Shown in pieces: positions 1-5,239 of a stretch of DNA of 5,239 nt (positions are counted from its first letter, which is position 1; each line of letters starts with the position of its first letter). The DNA comes from an uncultured Porphyromonadaceae bacterium (GTDB lineage: Bacteria; Bacteroidota; Bacteroidia; Bacteroidales; Muribaculaceae). The position numbers and the translations under genes are program-made. Where the stretch lies: positions 1 to 5,239 of the forward strand of contig CAMWZE010000145.1 of assembly GCA_947178685.1 (NCBI GenBank). The letters are read 5' to 3'. A model generated the notes under the pieces. It did not search any database and was not told where the DNA came from. It was given only the letters and a program-made list of their open reading frames with translations.

Positions 1-50
1 GAATAGCCCGATCGCAGGAAGTTCTCTCTGATTGTGGTTCTCAAAGTTTC

Positions 51-959
51 ATGGATGACAATGATAAGTTAGTGGTGTTTAATGCTTCAAGGCTGTTAGG
101 AACGCGACTTAGCCAACGTTGCAACAATATATTGATGGGAAGGAATGCTCTTCCTATTTGGTGGTATACTCACCCTCAACGGAGTGATTGTAAAATAAAT
201 GCTGCATTCAAAAAGACGTGTGCACAAGTGGCGCAATACATAGAGGACGGTTACAGCATCACCCCCGGGAGATTGCAGAAATTGGTGGGTATTATATTGC
301 GTGCGGTGTTGGATAATCCGAGAGCTGGGAAAGATTTTTCGAAGAATAGGAATCTACAGCAGTATCTGCGCACTCTAAATAATTTGAGATTGCATCATGA
401 GGAGATGTCGCCCGCAGAAAAATATGATTTCAGTTTCGATATGGTTTATGATTTAATTGAGAATCTAACATGGTCGAAAGAGACACTGTGCATGTCTGTG
501 CTGATAATGTATTGGCTGCAACGGGAATGTAGCTTGCTACCTCTTGCCCCACCAAGCGATAAAGATCTATTATTTTCAGCACTTGACATTCAATATAAGG
601 ATCGGGAAAATTATATGGAGAATAAAAAGAATTTCCGGCTTTTAATGCGTAAGGAGCTCAACCTGTATCTGAAGGAATTTATCAGAATTACATCTAAAGA
701 GGGTCAGGAAAAAATAAACTCCCGTGACCGTATTCTGAAATTACTCAGGAAAAATCCCTCATATACGGCTAAGACGTTGGCTTCTTGTTTGGGATTGTCT
801 GTTCAGGCTGTCCGAAAGCAGATTGCAATTCTTAAGGAGGGAAAATGGCTTAAACGAATCGGACCGGATCATGGAGGCACCTGGAAAGTTCTGACAGTAT
901 CAGAAATGGATTCGGCCACTTCTGAAAGCAGACTGATTTCGAACAAAGAAAAAGTATAA
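51..959 (+). CDS. Degenerate Fic-fold protein with C-terminal winged helix (5' end uncertain)
   Basis: Probable pseudo-Fic protein, perhaps a DNA-binding regulator. From the first ATG it has 302 residues, but the frame is open back to base 3 with no stop, so the true start may lie outside the window. Intact Fic proteins usually have more sequence before the catalytic motif. Residues about 60-213 follow the Fic helical pattern: a helix at 70-88, then an AGKDF segment like the usual 'G-x-(Y/F)-R', then FDMVYDLIEN (129-138) and SVLIMYWLQ (149-157), the helices that flank the Fic active site. The motif HPFx(D/E)GNGR should fall at 139-147 but reads LTWSKETLC, so the catalytic His, the acidic residue, the Asn and the Arg are all absent. 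Residues 221-281 form a winged helix ending GPDHGGTWKVL, the type found at the C terminus of Fic proteins and of RecG-like AAA_4 proteins. No (S/T)xxxE(G/N) inhibitory motif is visible. The fold assignment comes from pattern matching by eye; loss of AMPylation activity is inferred from it. Confidence 0.7.
   Translation: MDDNDKLVVFNASRLLGTRLSQRCNNILMGRNALPIWWYTHPQRSDCKINAAFKKTCAQVAQYIEDGYSITPGRLQKLVGIILRAVLDNPRAGKDFSKNRNLQQYLRTLNNLRLHHEEMSPAEKYDFSFDMVYDLIENLTWSKETLCMSVLIMYWLQRECSLLPLAPPSDKDLLFSALDIQYKDRENYMENKKNFRLLMRKELNLYLKEFIRITSKEGQEKINSRDRILKLLRKNPSYTAKTLASCLGLSVQAVRKQIAILKEGKWLKRIGPDHGGTWKVLTVSEMDSATSESRLISNKEKV
711..893 (+). other. Winged-helix DNA-binding domain of the Fic-like protein
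   Basis: Residues 221-281 of the preceding CDS. The helices run DRILKLLRKNP, then TAKTLASCLGLS, then the recognition-helix candidate VQAVRKQIAILKEG, followed by a wing WLKRIGPDHGGTWKVL. The Gly-Gly-x-Trp wing with a preceding Arg-x-Gly is typical of the Fic-like C-terminal domain. It is the best preserved part of the protein, which fits a DNA-binding role outliving the enzyme activity. Its target is not visible. Confidence 0.75.
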
Positions 960-1000
960 GAGACTTCTGAATCCGAACAGAGAAAAATTGCAACAAGTCA

Positions 1001-1030
1001 TATGAAAATTAAATGAATTGGTTATCTTTG
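1001..1030 (+). promoter_or_regulatory. Bacteroidota-type promoter for the OmpA-chitobiase operon
   Basis: TATCTTTG at 1023-1030 matches the Bacteroidota -7 consensus TAnnTTTG exactly. The upstream element is weak: TATG at 1001-1004, 18 bases before the -7 box, is the nearest approximation to the TTTG-type -33 element. Transcription would start near 1036-1038 and leave a leader of about 80 bases before the ATG at 1117. No other match this good lies between 960 and 1116. Confidence 0.55.
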
Positions 1031-1116
1031 TAAATTGATTTGTTCCGTTTAGGCGGAAAAGATCAGAGAGATAGTAATCATGTAAACGATATAACCCTTC
1101 TAAGTATTTGAAAATT

Positions 1117-1980
1117 ATGAAATTCAAACTGTTGACAGTTGCCACGTTGGCAGCCGGAATTATGACCACAGGCTGTGTGTCAAACAAGAAGTATGCAGAA
1201 CTGATGGGTAAATACGAGGATCTGCAAAGTGAATACGGCTCCACGCGAGAGGAGCTGATCAACTGTAATGCCGACTCCCGTAACCTCCGTTCGCAACTTG
1301 ATGTGGCGAGCCAGAGTAATGCCGAACTTAAAAAGGGTATGCAGGAGCTGAAGCATACGCTCGACAAGAGTATGGAAGCCAACAATCAGGGGAGTGTGAA
1401 CATCGCCAAACTTGTTGACGAGATCAATGCTTCCAACAAATATATCAAACAGCTTGTAGATGCCAAGTCGAAATCAGACTCTCTTAACATCGCCCTCACT
1501 AATAAACTCACGCGTTCGCTAAGCAACGATGAGCTTAAGGATGTGGATGTGAAGGTGCTGAAAGGTGTGGTGTATATCTCGCTTGCCGACAATATGCTCT
1601 TTAAGAGCGGCAGCTATGAGGTGAACAGCCGTGCGATGGAGACCCTTTCCAAAATCGCCAAGATTTTGAAAGATTATAAGGATTTCGATGTACTCGTGGA
1701 GGGCAACACAGATAATGTGCCCATCTCCAAGACCAATATCCGCAATAACTGGGACCTCTCGGCTTTGCGTGCATCATCGATAGTGCAGGTGCTTCAAGAT
1801 AAGTTCGGCATCAATCCACAGCGTCTTTCAGCAGCCGGACGAGGCGAGTTTAATCCTCTTACCGACAACGATTCGGAAGTTGGCAAGCAGCGTAACCGCC
1901 GCACCGAGATTATTATTACTCCCAAACTCGACGATTTCATGGAGCTCATAGACAAGGCTCCGGAGTCAGACCAGGATTAA
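1117..1980 (+). CDS. OmpA/MotB-family peptidoglycan-binding lipoprotein
   Basis: A 287-residue envelope protein expected to sit in a membrane by a lipid anchor and hold the peptidoglycan non-covalently. The N terminus (MKFKLL, then a hydrophobic stretch) is a lipoprotein signal peptide ending TTGC, with Cys20 as the lipidated residue. The -3 position is Thr rather than the usual Leu. Residues about 22-135 are polar and heptad-like, a probable coiled-coil spacer. The OmpA C-terminal domain covers about 145-270: NMLFKSGS (159-166), EGNTDNVP (195-202), NNWDLSALRA (210-219, holding the Arg conserved for diaminopimelate binding), AAGRGEFNP (239-247) and NRRTEIIITP (260-269). The wording TDNVP...WDLSALRA is closer to MotB-type domains than to E. 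coli OmpA. No beta-barrel is present. A TTG at 1108 is in frame and would add three residues; ATG 1117 is preferred because it gives a normal signal peptide start. The gene heads an operon, with the chitobiase nine bases downstream. Confidence 0.9.
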   Translation: MKFKLLTVATLAAGIMTTGCVSNKKYAELMGKYEDLQSEYGSTREELINCNADSRNLRSQLDVASQSNAELKKGMQELKHTLDKSMEANNQGSVNIAKLVDEINASNKYIKQLVDAKSKSDSLNIALTNKLTRSLSNDELKDVDVKVLKGVVYISLADNMLFKSGSYEVNSRAMETLSKIAKILKDYKDFDVLVEGNTDNVPISKTNIRNNWDLSALRASSIVQVLQDKFGINPQRLSAAGRGEFNPLTDNDSEVGKQRNRRTEIIITPKLDDFMELIDKAPESDQD

Positions 1981-1989
1981 GGCGGGGAT

Positions 1990-4260
1990 ATGAAGAGGAA
2001 ACTAATGAAATATTCGGGTGTCGCGGGGATAATTGTTTCCGCTGCACTCGTTTCGTATCTACCCTCATGCGGCACATCTGCATCGGCCGAGACCCCCACG
2101 GTAAGGTGGGAACTTGTGTCGTCGGATTCAACGGGGGGACGCTGTGTGGAGCGAATAATAGTCAATAATGTCGACTCTGTCGAGCGACTCTGTTTCATGC
2201 AGCTGGCCAGGCCATTGAAGGTAGTGTCGGAGGGTGACTCGCTCGTTGAGATTAACGCCGGATATTACTACCTTACCTCACCGAAATTTGGCACCGATGC
2301 CAAGGATGTCACGATAGAGGTGGAATGTGGCTGGCCTGTGAGAGGATTGTCGGAAGGTCCCGAATCATTCCATGCCATCACGCCTGGCGGCAGGGTGATT
2401 GATGTAGCCCTTCATGACCGTCAGGATCCTACGTCAGCAGCCTTTGCCGACAGCAAGGTGATGAAGTGGACGTTGGCTTCAGATTCCATTTATCGTCTCA
2501 ACGAACGTATCTCAAAAGGGAAAAAACCGGGAGTGTTCGATATAGCCCCCTCATTCAAGAGCGTGACCCTTACGGAGGGTAGCCATAAGCAAGGCTCCCC
2601 TGTTGAGACAAAGATAGTGGCTCATGAGAATCCTGAGTATTATAAGATTACCCTGCTGCCCGATAAGGCAGTGATAGAGGGAGCATCGGATAAGGCCGTA
2701 AATATGGGGCGCAGGATGCTTGAGCGACGTCTGTATGCATCAGCCGGTGGAGAGCTTCCTTGTGTGGTGATAGAGGATTGGCCGGATTATCCATATCGTG
2801 GTCTGATGATTGATATCGCCCGTAACTATCAGACGCCTGAGACAATGCGTGATATGGTTGACTTGATGGCCGACTACCGTCTCAATCGTCTTCATTTCCA
2901 CATAACAGACGATGAGGCGTGGCGTCTTGAGATTCCCGGATTGCCGGAGTTGACAGAGGTCGGTTCACGTAGAGGCTACACCCTCGATAGCAAAGACTAT
3001 CTCCCCGATATCTTCAGCGGTACCGGAAGGGTAGAGGATAATGTAGCTACCGCCAATGGCTATTTCACCCGTAAGGAGTTCATAGACTTTATCCGTCATT
3101 GCGACTCAATCGGCATATCGGTAATACCTGAGATCGAGTCTCCGGGTCATGCCCGGGCCGCTATCAAGGCGATGGAGGCTCGCAGACGGAATACCGGAGA
3201 CGAGACATATCGACTTATAGAGGATAATGATACCTCAGTATATACGTCGGCCCAGCTTTATCATGACAATCTGATGAATCCGGCCCTTCCCGGTCCCTAC
3301 AAATTTATCGCGAAGGTCGTGGATGAGATTGCGGCCATGTATAAGGAGGCAGGTGTTGAGCTGATAGGCATACATCTTGGAGGCGATGAGGTGCCCGAAG
3401 GAGCGTGGGACGGCTCACCATCAGCCGTTGCTATGGAGAAGAAACTCGGCATAAAGGGACGCCATGCAATGCAAGGAGAATTTGTAAAAGGTATTTCGGC
3501 CATAATGAAAGAGCGGGGCATACCGCTTTACGGGTGGCAGGATATCTGCACTGATTACGACAACGCCTTCCATGCGCAGGTGGCACCCACGGTCGGCGGT
3601 ATGGATTGCTGGGTATCACCTCATGACCCCGAGCATAACATTGCCCTCAAAGGTGTCAAGGCCGGTTATCCTGTAATTATCAGTAATGTGGACTATTTCT
3701 ACATGGATATGCTCTATGCGCGAAATCCGGAGGAGAGGGGACTTTACTGGGGCGGAATCACTGATGAGTTGCGTACACTCAACGGTTATCCCGACAAGAT
3801 CTGTCCTCCGTCGCCCGACCATAAGGGCAAGGTGATAGGAGTTTCCGGAAAACTTTTCGGCGAGACGATACGAAGCCGGGAAGATATGGAGCGTCTGCTC
3901 TTCCCGAAATGTCTTGGGTTGGCGGAGCGAGGATGGAATGCGTCGCCCACATATTCGGATGCAGATTTCAACATCCTGATAGGGGAGAAGGAGCTTCCGC
4001 GACTTGAAGGCTTCGGAATAGAATGGCATCTGCGCCAACCGGGTATCAAGGTAGAGAATGGCAAGGTCTATATGAACAGTCCTTATCCGGATGCGGCTAT
4101 CCATTATACGATGGACGGTACTCGTCCGGCACTTGTAGGGTCGGCTGTCTACAACGGTCCGATTGATCTTCCGGCAGAGGAGACAGAGATCCGGGCTATC
4201 CTTGTGAAAGATGGTAAAACTTCTGCAACCAGTCTTCTGAAGCATACGCCTGAGAAGTAA
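1990..4260 (+). CDS. Lipoprotein chitobiase-type beta-N-acetylhexosaminidase (GH20)
   Basis: A 756-residue exo-enzyme predicted to remove terminal beta-linked GlcNAc (or GalNAc) from chitobiose and related oligosaccharides by substrate-assisted catalysis. The signal peptide ends in a good lipobox, LPSC, with Cys27 lipidated. The four-domain chitobiase layout is visible: an N-terminal CHB_HEX-like beta domain (about 36-170), a GH20b domain (about 190-263), the catalytic TIM barrel (about 264-670) and a C-terminal CHB_HEX_C/Fn3-like domain (about 676-752, containing IHYTMDGTRP). Active-site markers are Arg270 in YRG, HFHITDDEAWRLEI (302-315), EIESPGHARAA (381-391), the catalytic pair Asp466-Glu467 in HLGGDE, Trp516, Trp541, Tyr-Met-Asp in the YFYMDM stretch, and LAERGW (644-649). 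The usual LW(S/G)E motif reads LFGE (622-625), so a substrate-stacking Trp is Phe623. ATG 1990 lies nine bases after the OmpA stop; an in-frame Met at residue 6 is an alternative start. No SusC/D or other carbohydrate genes are visible nearby. Confidence 0.95.
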   Translation: MKRKLMKYSGVAGIIVSAALVSYLPSCGTSASAETPTVRWELVSSDSTGGRCVERIIVNNVDSVERLCFMQLARPLKVVSEGDSLVEINAGYYYLTSPKFGTDAKDVTIEVECGWPVRGLSEGPESFHAITPGGRVIDVALHDRQDPTSAAFADSKVMKWTLASDSIYRLNERISKGKKPGVFDIAPSFKSVTLTEGSHKQGSPVETKIVAHENPEYYKITLLPDKAVIEGASDKAVNMGRRMLERRLYASAGGELPCVVIEDWPDYPYRGLMIDIARNYQTPETMRDMVDLMADYRLNRLHFHITDDEAWRLEIPGLPELTEVGSRRGYTLDSKDYLPDIFSGTGRVEDNVATANGYFTRKEFIDFIRHCDSIGISVIPEIESPGHARAAIKAMEARRRNTGDETYRLIEDNDTSVYTSAQLYHDNLMNPALPGPYKFIAKVVDEIAAMYKEAGVELIGIHLGGDEVPEGAWDGSPSAVAMEKKLGIKGRHAMQGEFVKGISAIMKERGIPLYGWQDICTDYDNAFHAQVAPTVGGMDCWVSPHDPEHNIALKGVKAGYPVIISNVDYFYMDMLYARNPEERGLYWGGITDELRTLNGYPDKICPPSPDHKGKVIGVSGKLFGETIRSREDMERLLFPKCLGLAERGWNASPTYSDADFNILIGEKELPRLEGFGIEWHLRQPGIKVENGKVYMNSPYPDAAIHYTMDGTRPALVGSAVYNGPIDLPAEETEIRAILVKDGKTSATSLLKHTPEK

Positions 4261-4273
4261 CACCAAGGTTAAT

Positions 4274-4330
4274 AATAGAGTAGGAGGTAAACACCGATGA
4301 TGAGTGTTTACCTCCTACTCTATTTTCTTA
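4274..4330 (+). terminator. Rho-independent terminator after the chitobiase gene
   Basis: A perfect 21-bp inverted repeat, left arm 4274-4294 and right arm 4304-4324, encloses a nine-base loop (CGATGATGA). It is followed by a T-rich stretch (TATTTTCTTAACTT, overlapping the stem end). It begins 13 bases after the stop codon and so ends the OmpA-chitobiase transcript. The stem is longer than most intrinsic terminators. The opposite strand shows only a poor T tract, so two-way termination is less certain. Confidence 0.85.
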
Positions 4331-4407
4331 ACTTAAAGCAATTTTCATATTTCCACAGTTGAGAGAAACTGCGATTCCGAGAGCCTTAAAAGCCCTTGTT
4401 GATTTGT

Positions 4408-4427
4408 TACAACTTGACAAGGTTGTA
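4408..4427. repeat. Small inverted repeat in the intergenic region
   Basis: TACAAC (4408-4413) and GTTGTA (4422-4427) are exact reverse complements around an eight-base centre, TTGACAAG. Two G-T pairs can extend the stem outward. It has no T tract, so it is not an obvious terminator. A protein-binding site or chance are both possible. Confidence 0.35.
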
Positions 4428-4453
4428 GTCAATGCTGTGATTAATTAAAGTTA

Positions 4454-4461
4454 TTACTTTG
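4454..4461 (+). promoter_or_regulatory. Possible -7 promoter box upstream of the sigma factor gene
   Basis: TTACTTTG, followed by CC, differs from the Bacteroidota consensus TAnnTTTG at one position. No TTTG or TTG lies 18-21 bases upstream, so the -33 element is missing or replaced by an activator. If used, it would give a leader of roughly 240 bases before the sigma factor start. It is the best candidate seen between the terminator and the gene, but it is weak. Confidence 0.3.
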
Positions 4462-4588
4462 CCAACTTATAACTGGAAAACAAGAAAATTCAAATTTGAT
4501 TGTTCAATTCAATTCAGTGAAAAAATATTTATGGTGATGTAGTTTTTGGGTTTGATTTACGTCTTATTAAAGTGAAAGGAGGATTGGA

Positions 4589-4636
4589 ATGATGGAAGTG
4601 TTGGAGAGGAAGGATTATTATTGGCGGAGGATGTGA
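4589..4636 (+). CDS. Possible 15-residue leader-type small ORF
   Basis: The frame MMEVLERKDYYWRRM is preceded by a perfect AGGAGG (4577-4582) six bases before the ATG. That would be a strong ribosome binding site in most bacteria but is unusual in Bacteroidota, whose genes seldom rely on one. The peptide is charged and aromatic, has no signal sequence and resembles nothing I recognise. It lies about 70 bases before the sigma factor gene, so a translated leader is conceivable. Chance occurrence in purine-rich DNA is equally possible. Confidence 0.2.
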   Translation: MMEVLERKDYYWRRM

Positions 4637-4647
4637 AGATAAGAATA

Positions 4648-4671
4648 CTTCAATGATCTGAATATTTGAAG
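4648..4671. repeat. AT-rich inverted repeat just upstream of the sigma factor gene
   Basis: CTTCAA (4648-4653) and TTGAAG (4666-4671) are exact complements around a 12-base loop. If A4647 is bulged out, AAT (4644-4646) and ATT (4672-4674) add three more pairs. It lies about 33 bases before the start codon, where an operator or a leader hairpin could sit. The stem is weak, and chance is not excluded. Confidence 0.3.
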
Positions 4672-4686
4672 ATTAACTGATAATAC

Positions 4687-4716
4687 GGAAGAGAAACCTA
4701 TGATATGGAAGAGAAA
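4687..4716 (+). repeat. Ten-base direct repeat spanning the sigma factor start
   Basis: GGAAGAGAAA occurs at 4687-4696 and again at 4707-4716, a 20-base period. Both copies are preceded by GATA-rich sequence. The second copy begins with the G of the sigma factor's ATG (4705-4707) and encodes its first residues. This looks like a small local duplication of the translation start region. Confidence 0.6.
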
Positions 4717-5199
4717 TTGAATAAGCCGGATAAAGTGTTTGAACGGATTATAGAGGCTCATAAGGCTTCTATCTATTCAGTATGCTACATGTATGCGGCC
4801 AATAAAATTGAGGCTGACGATATTTTTCAGGAAATACTTGTCAATCTCTGGAAAGGTTTGAAGTCTTTTCGGGGAGAGAGTGAATTGAAGTCATGGGTTT
4901 ACCGGATTTCACTCAATACCTGTATTTCTTATCAACGGAAGAAACGTGTCAAGACTGAACCTCTTGATATCGCTCCCGAAATTTTCACTACCGATTCCCC
5001 TGCCGGACGTCAGACGGAACAGCTTCGCCGGCGTATCACACGTCTTGACCCTATGGACAGAGCTATCGTGCTGCTATGGCTGGAAGACATGGCATATGAG
5101 GAGATCGGTGCCATTGTTGGTATGACGGCAAAAAATGTGGGAGTGCGATTGATAAGAATTAAAGAAAAATTGAAAAAACAGCGTAATGATGAAGACTGA
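4705..5199 (+). CDS. ECF-type RNA polymerase sigma factor (sigma-70 family)
   Basis: A 164-residue alternative sigma factor that would direct RNA polymerase to a specific promoter set. It has only the two domains of the extracytoplasmic-function group. Sigma region 2 covers about 11-81, with ADDIFQEILVNLWKGL (37-52, region 2.2, core binding) and SWVYRISLNTCISYQRKKR (63-81, regions 2.3-2.4, -10 recognition). A linker of about 25 residues follows. Region 4 covers about 104-158, with the helix-turn-helix in YEEIGAIVGMTAKNVGVRLIRIKEKL (131-156) binding the upstream promoter element. The length is normal for the group and there is no extra C-terminal domain. The start at 4705 gives a standard N terminus; another ATG at 4700 is out of frame and closes after six codons. 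No Shine-Dalgarno sequence is present. A following gene overlaps or directly abuts its end, the usual place for a regulatory partner, but that gene is truncated here, so the signal sensed cannot be told. Confidence 0.9.
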   Translation: MEEKLNKPDKVFERIIEAHKASIYSVCYMYAANKIEADDIFQEILVNLWKGLKSFRGESELKSWVYRISLNTCISYQRKKRVKTEPLDIAPEIFTTDSPAGRQTEQLRRRITRLDPMDRAIVLLWLEDMAYEEIGAIVGMTAKNVGVRLIRIKEKLKKQRNDED

Positions 5200-5239
5200 T
5201 ATGCAACATAAATACGACGAAATAAATGAGCAATACAAG
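5186..5239 (+). CDS. 5' fragment of the gene following the sigma factor (product unknown)
   Basis: An open frame begins inside the sigma factor gene and runs off the window: MMKTDMQHKYDEINEQYK. Three starts are possible: ATG 5186 or ATG 5189, which overlap the sigma gene by 14 or 11 bases, and ATG 5201, which begins one base after its stop codon TGA (5197-5199). The tight coupling suggests co-translation with the sigma factor. In many Bacteroidota the gene in this position encodes an anti-sigma factor or a small membrane protein. The 18 residues seen are charged and carry no recognisable domain, so the role is unassigned. Confidence 0.6.
   Translation, partial: MMKTDMQHKYDEINEQYK

Larger units (their letters stand above)
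4331..4704 (+). other. AT-rich intergenic region without a convincing gene
   Basis: About 375 bases between the terminator and the sigma factor gene. No long reading frame or structural RNA is recognisable. Contents worth recording: a stop-bounded frame at 4332-4448 that reads like leftover coding sequence, an inverted repeat at 4408-4427, a weak -7-like box at 4454-4461, a 15-codon frame behind AGGAGG at 4577-4636, an inverted repeat at 4648-4671 and one arm of a direct repeat at 4687-4696. The base composition is clearly more AT-rich than the flanking chitobiase gene. Confidence 0.6.

Noticed and set aside
1108..1116. TTG start adding three residues to the OmpA-family lipoprotein
   Set aside because: TTG starts are uncommon, and the ATG nine bases later gives a standard lipoprotein signal peptide of normal length.
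900..1592. Minus-strand open frames of 161 and 68 codons over the OmpA-family gene
   Set aside because: Both oppose a gene with a clear signal peptide and OmpA domain. The translations are low-complexity Ser/Leu-rich, with no family features.
3616..4266. A 216-codon open frame on the minus strand opposite the chitobiase gene
   Set aside because: It lies wholly antisense to a well-supported GH20 catalytic domain. Its translation is rich in Arg, Ser, Cys and Ile with no recognisable domain, as expected for a shadow frame.
4297..4362. A 21-codon frame starting in the terminator loop behind AGGAGG
   Set aside because: Its ribosome site and first codons are buried in the perfect hairpin, and the coding pattern follows from the palindrome itself. 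A terminator explains the sequence better.
4661..4668. AATATTTG as a second -7 promoter box nearer the sigma gene
   Set aside because: It misses the leading T of TAnnTTTG, has no -33 element at a suitable distance and falls inside a small inverted repeat.
1..5239. CRISPR array, tRNA, rRNA, intact insertion sequence or toxin-antitoxin pair
   Set aside because: No regularly spaced repeats, cloverleaf, rRNA segments, full-length transposase or terminal inverted repeats were seen. The Fic-like protein has no adjacent small antitoxin gene in the window and lacks the catalytic motif a Fic toxin needs.

Overview
The window looks like chromosomal DNA of a Bacteroidota member, most likely order Bacteroidales. 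A gut family such as Muribaculaceae is plausible but not proven. The evidence is a Bacteroidota-type -7 promoter box (TATCTTTG, fitting TAnnTTTG), genes that mostly lack Shine-Dalgarno sequences, two consecutive lipoprotein genes, a chitobiase-type GH20 enzyme and a small ECF sigma factor. All genes read on the + strand.

Region 1 (about 1-959) holds the end of a gene whose reading frame is already open at the window edge. It encodes a Fic-fold-like protein with a C-terminal winged helix. The residues where the AMP-transfer motif HPFx(D/E)GNGR should lie are replaced throughout while the flanking helices keep the Fic pattern. It therefore reads as a pseudo-Fic protein, possibly a DNA-binding regulator. 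A spacer of about 150 bases follows, with a good Bacteroidota promoter.

Region 2 (1117-4330) is a probable two-gene operon. It encodes an OmpA/MotB-type peptidoglycan-binding lipoprotein with a long coiled coil, then, nine bases later, a 756-residue lipoprotein chitobiase (GH20 beta-N-acetylhexosaminidase) with the full four-domain layout. A perfect 21-bp hairpin followed by a T-rich stretch closes the unit. Co-transcription suggests, but does not prove, a shared cell-envelope setting: an enzyme releasing GlcNAc from chitin-type or peptidoglycan-type oligosaccharides beside a wall-anchoring protein.

Region 3 (about 4331-4704) is AT-rich and has no convincing gene. It holds a short stop-bounded frame that looks like residual coding sequence, a weak promoter candidate, a 15-codon reading frame behind a perfect AGGAGG, a small inverted repeat and a 10-base direct repeat that touches the next start codon.

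Region 4 (4705-5239) carries an ECF-type sigma factor and the first codons of a following gene that overlaps it or starts just after it. That gene is cut by the window edge and may encode the sigma factor's partner.

No rRNA, tRNA, CRISPR array or intact insertion sequence was seen. The best candidates for something unusual are the catalytically erased Fic protein and the Trp-to-Phe change in the chitobiase active-site motif. Neither amounts to a demonstrated new system.
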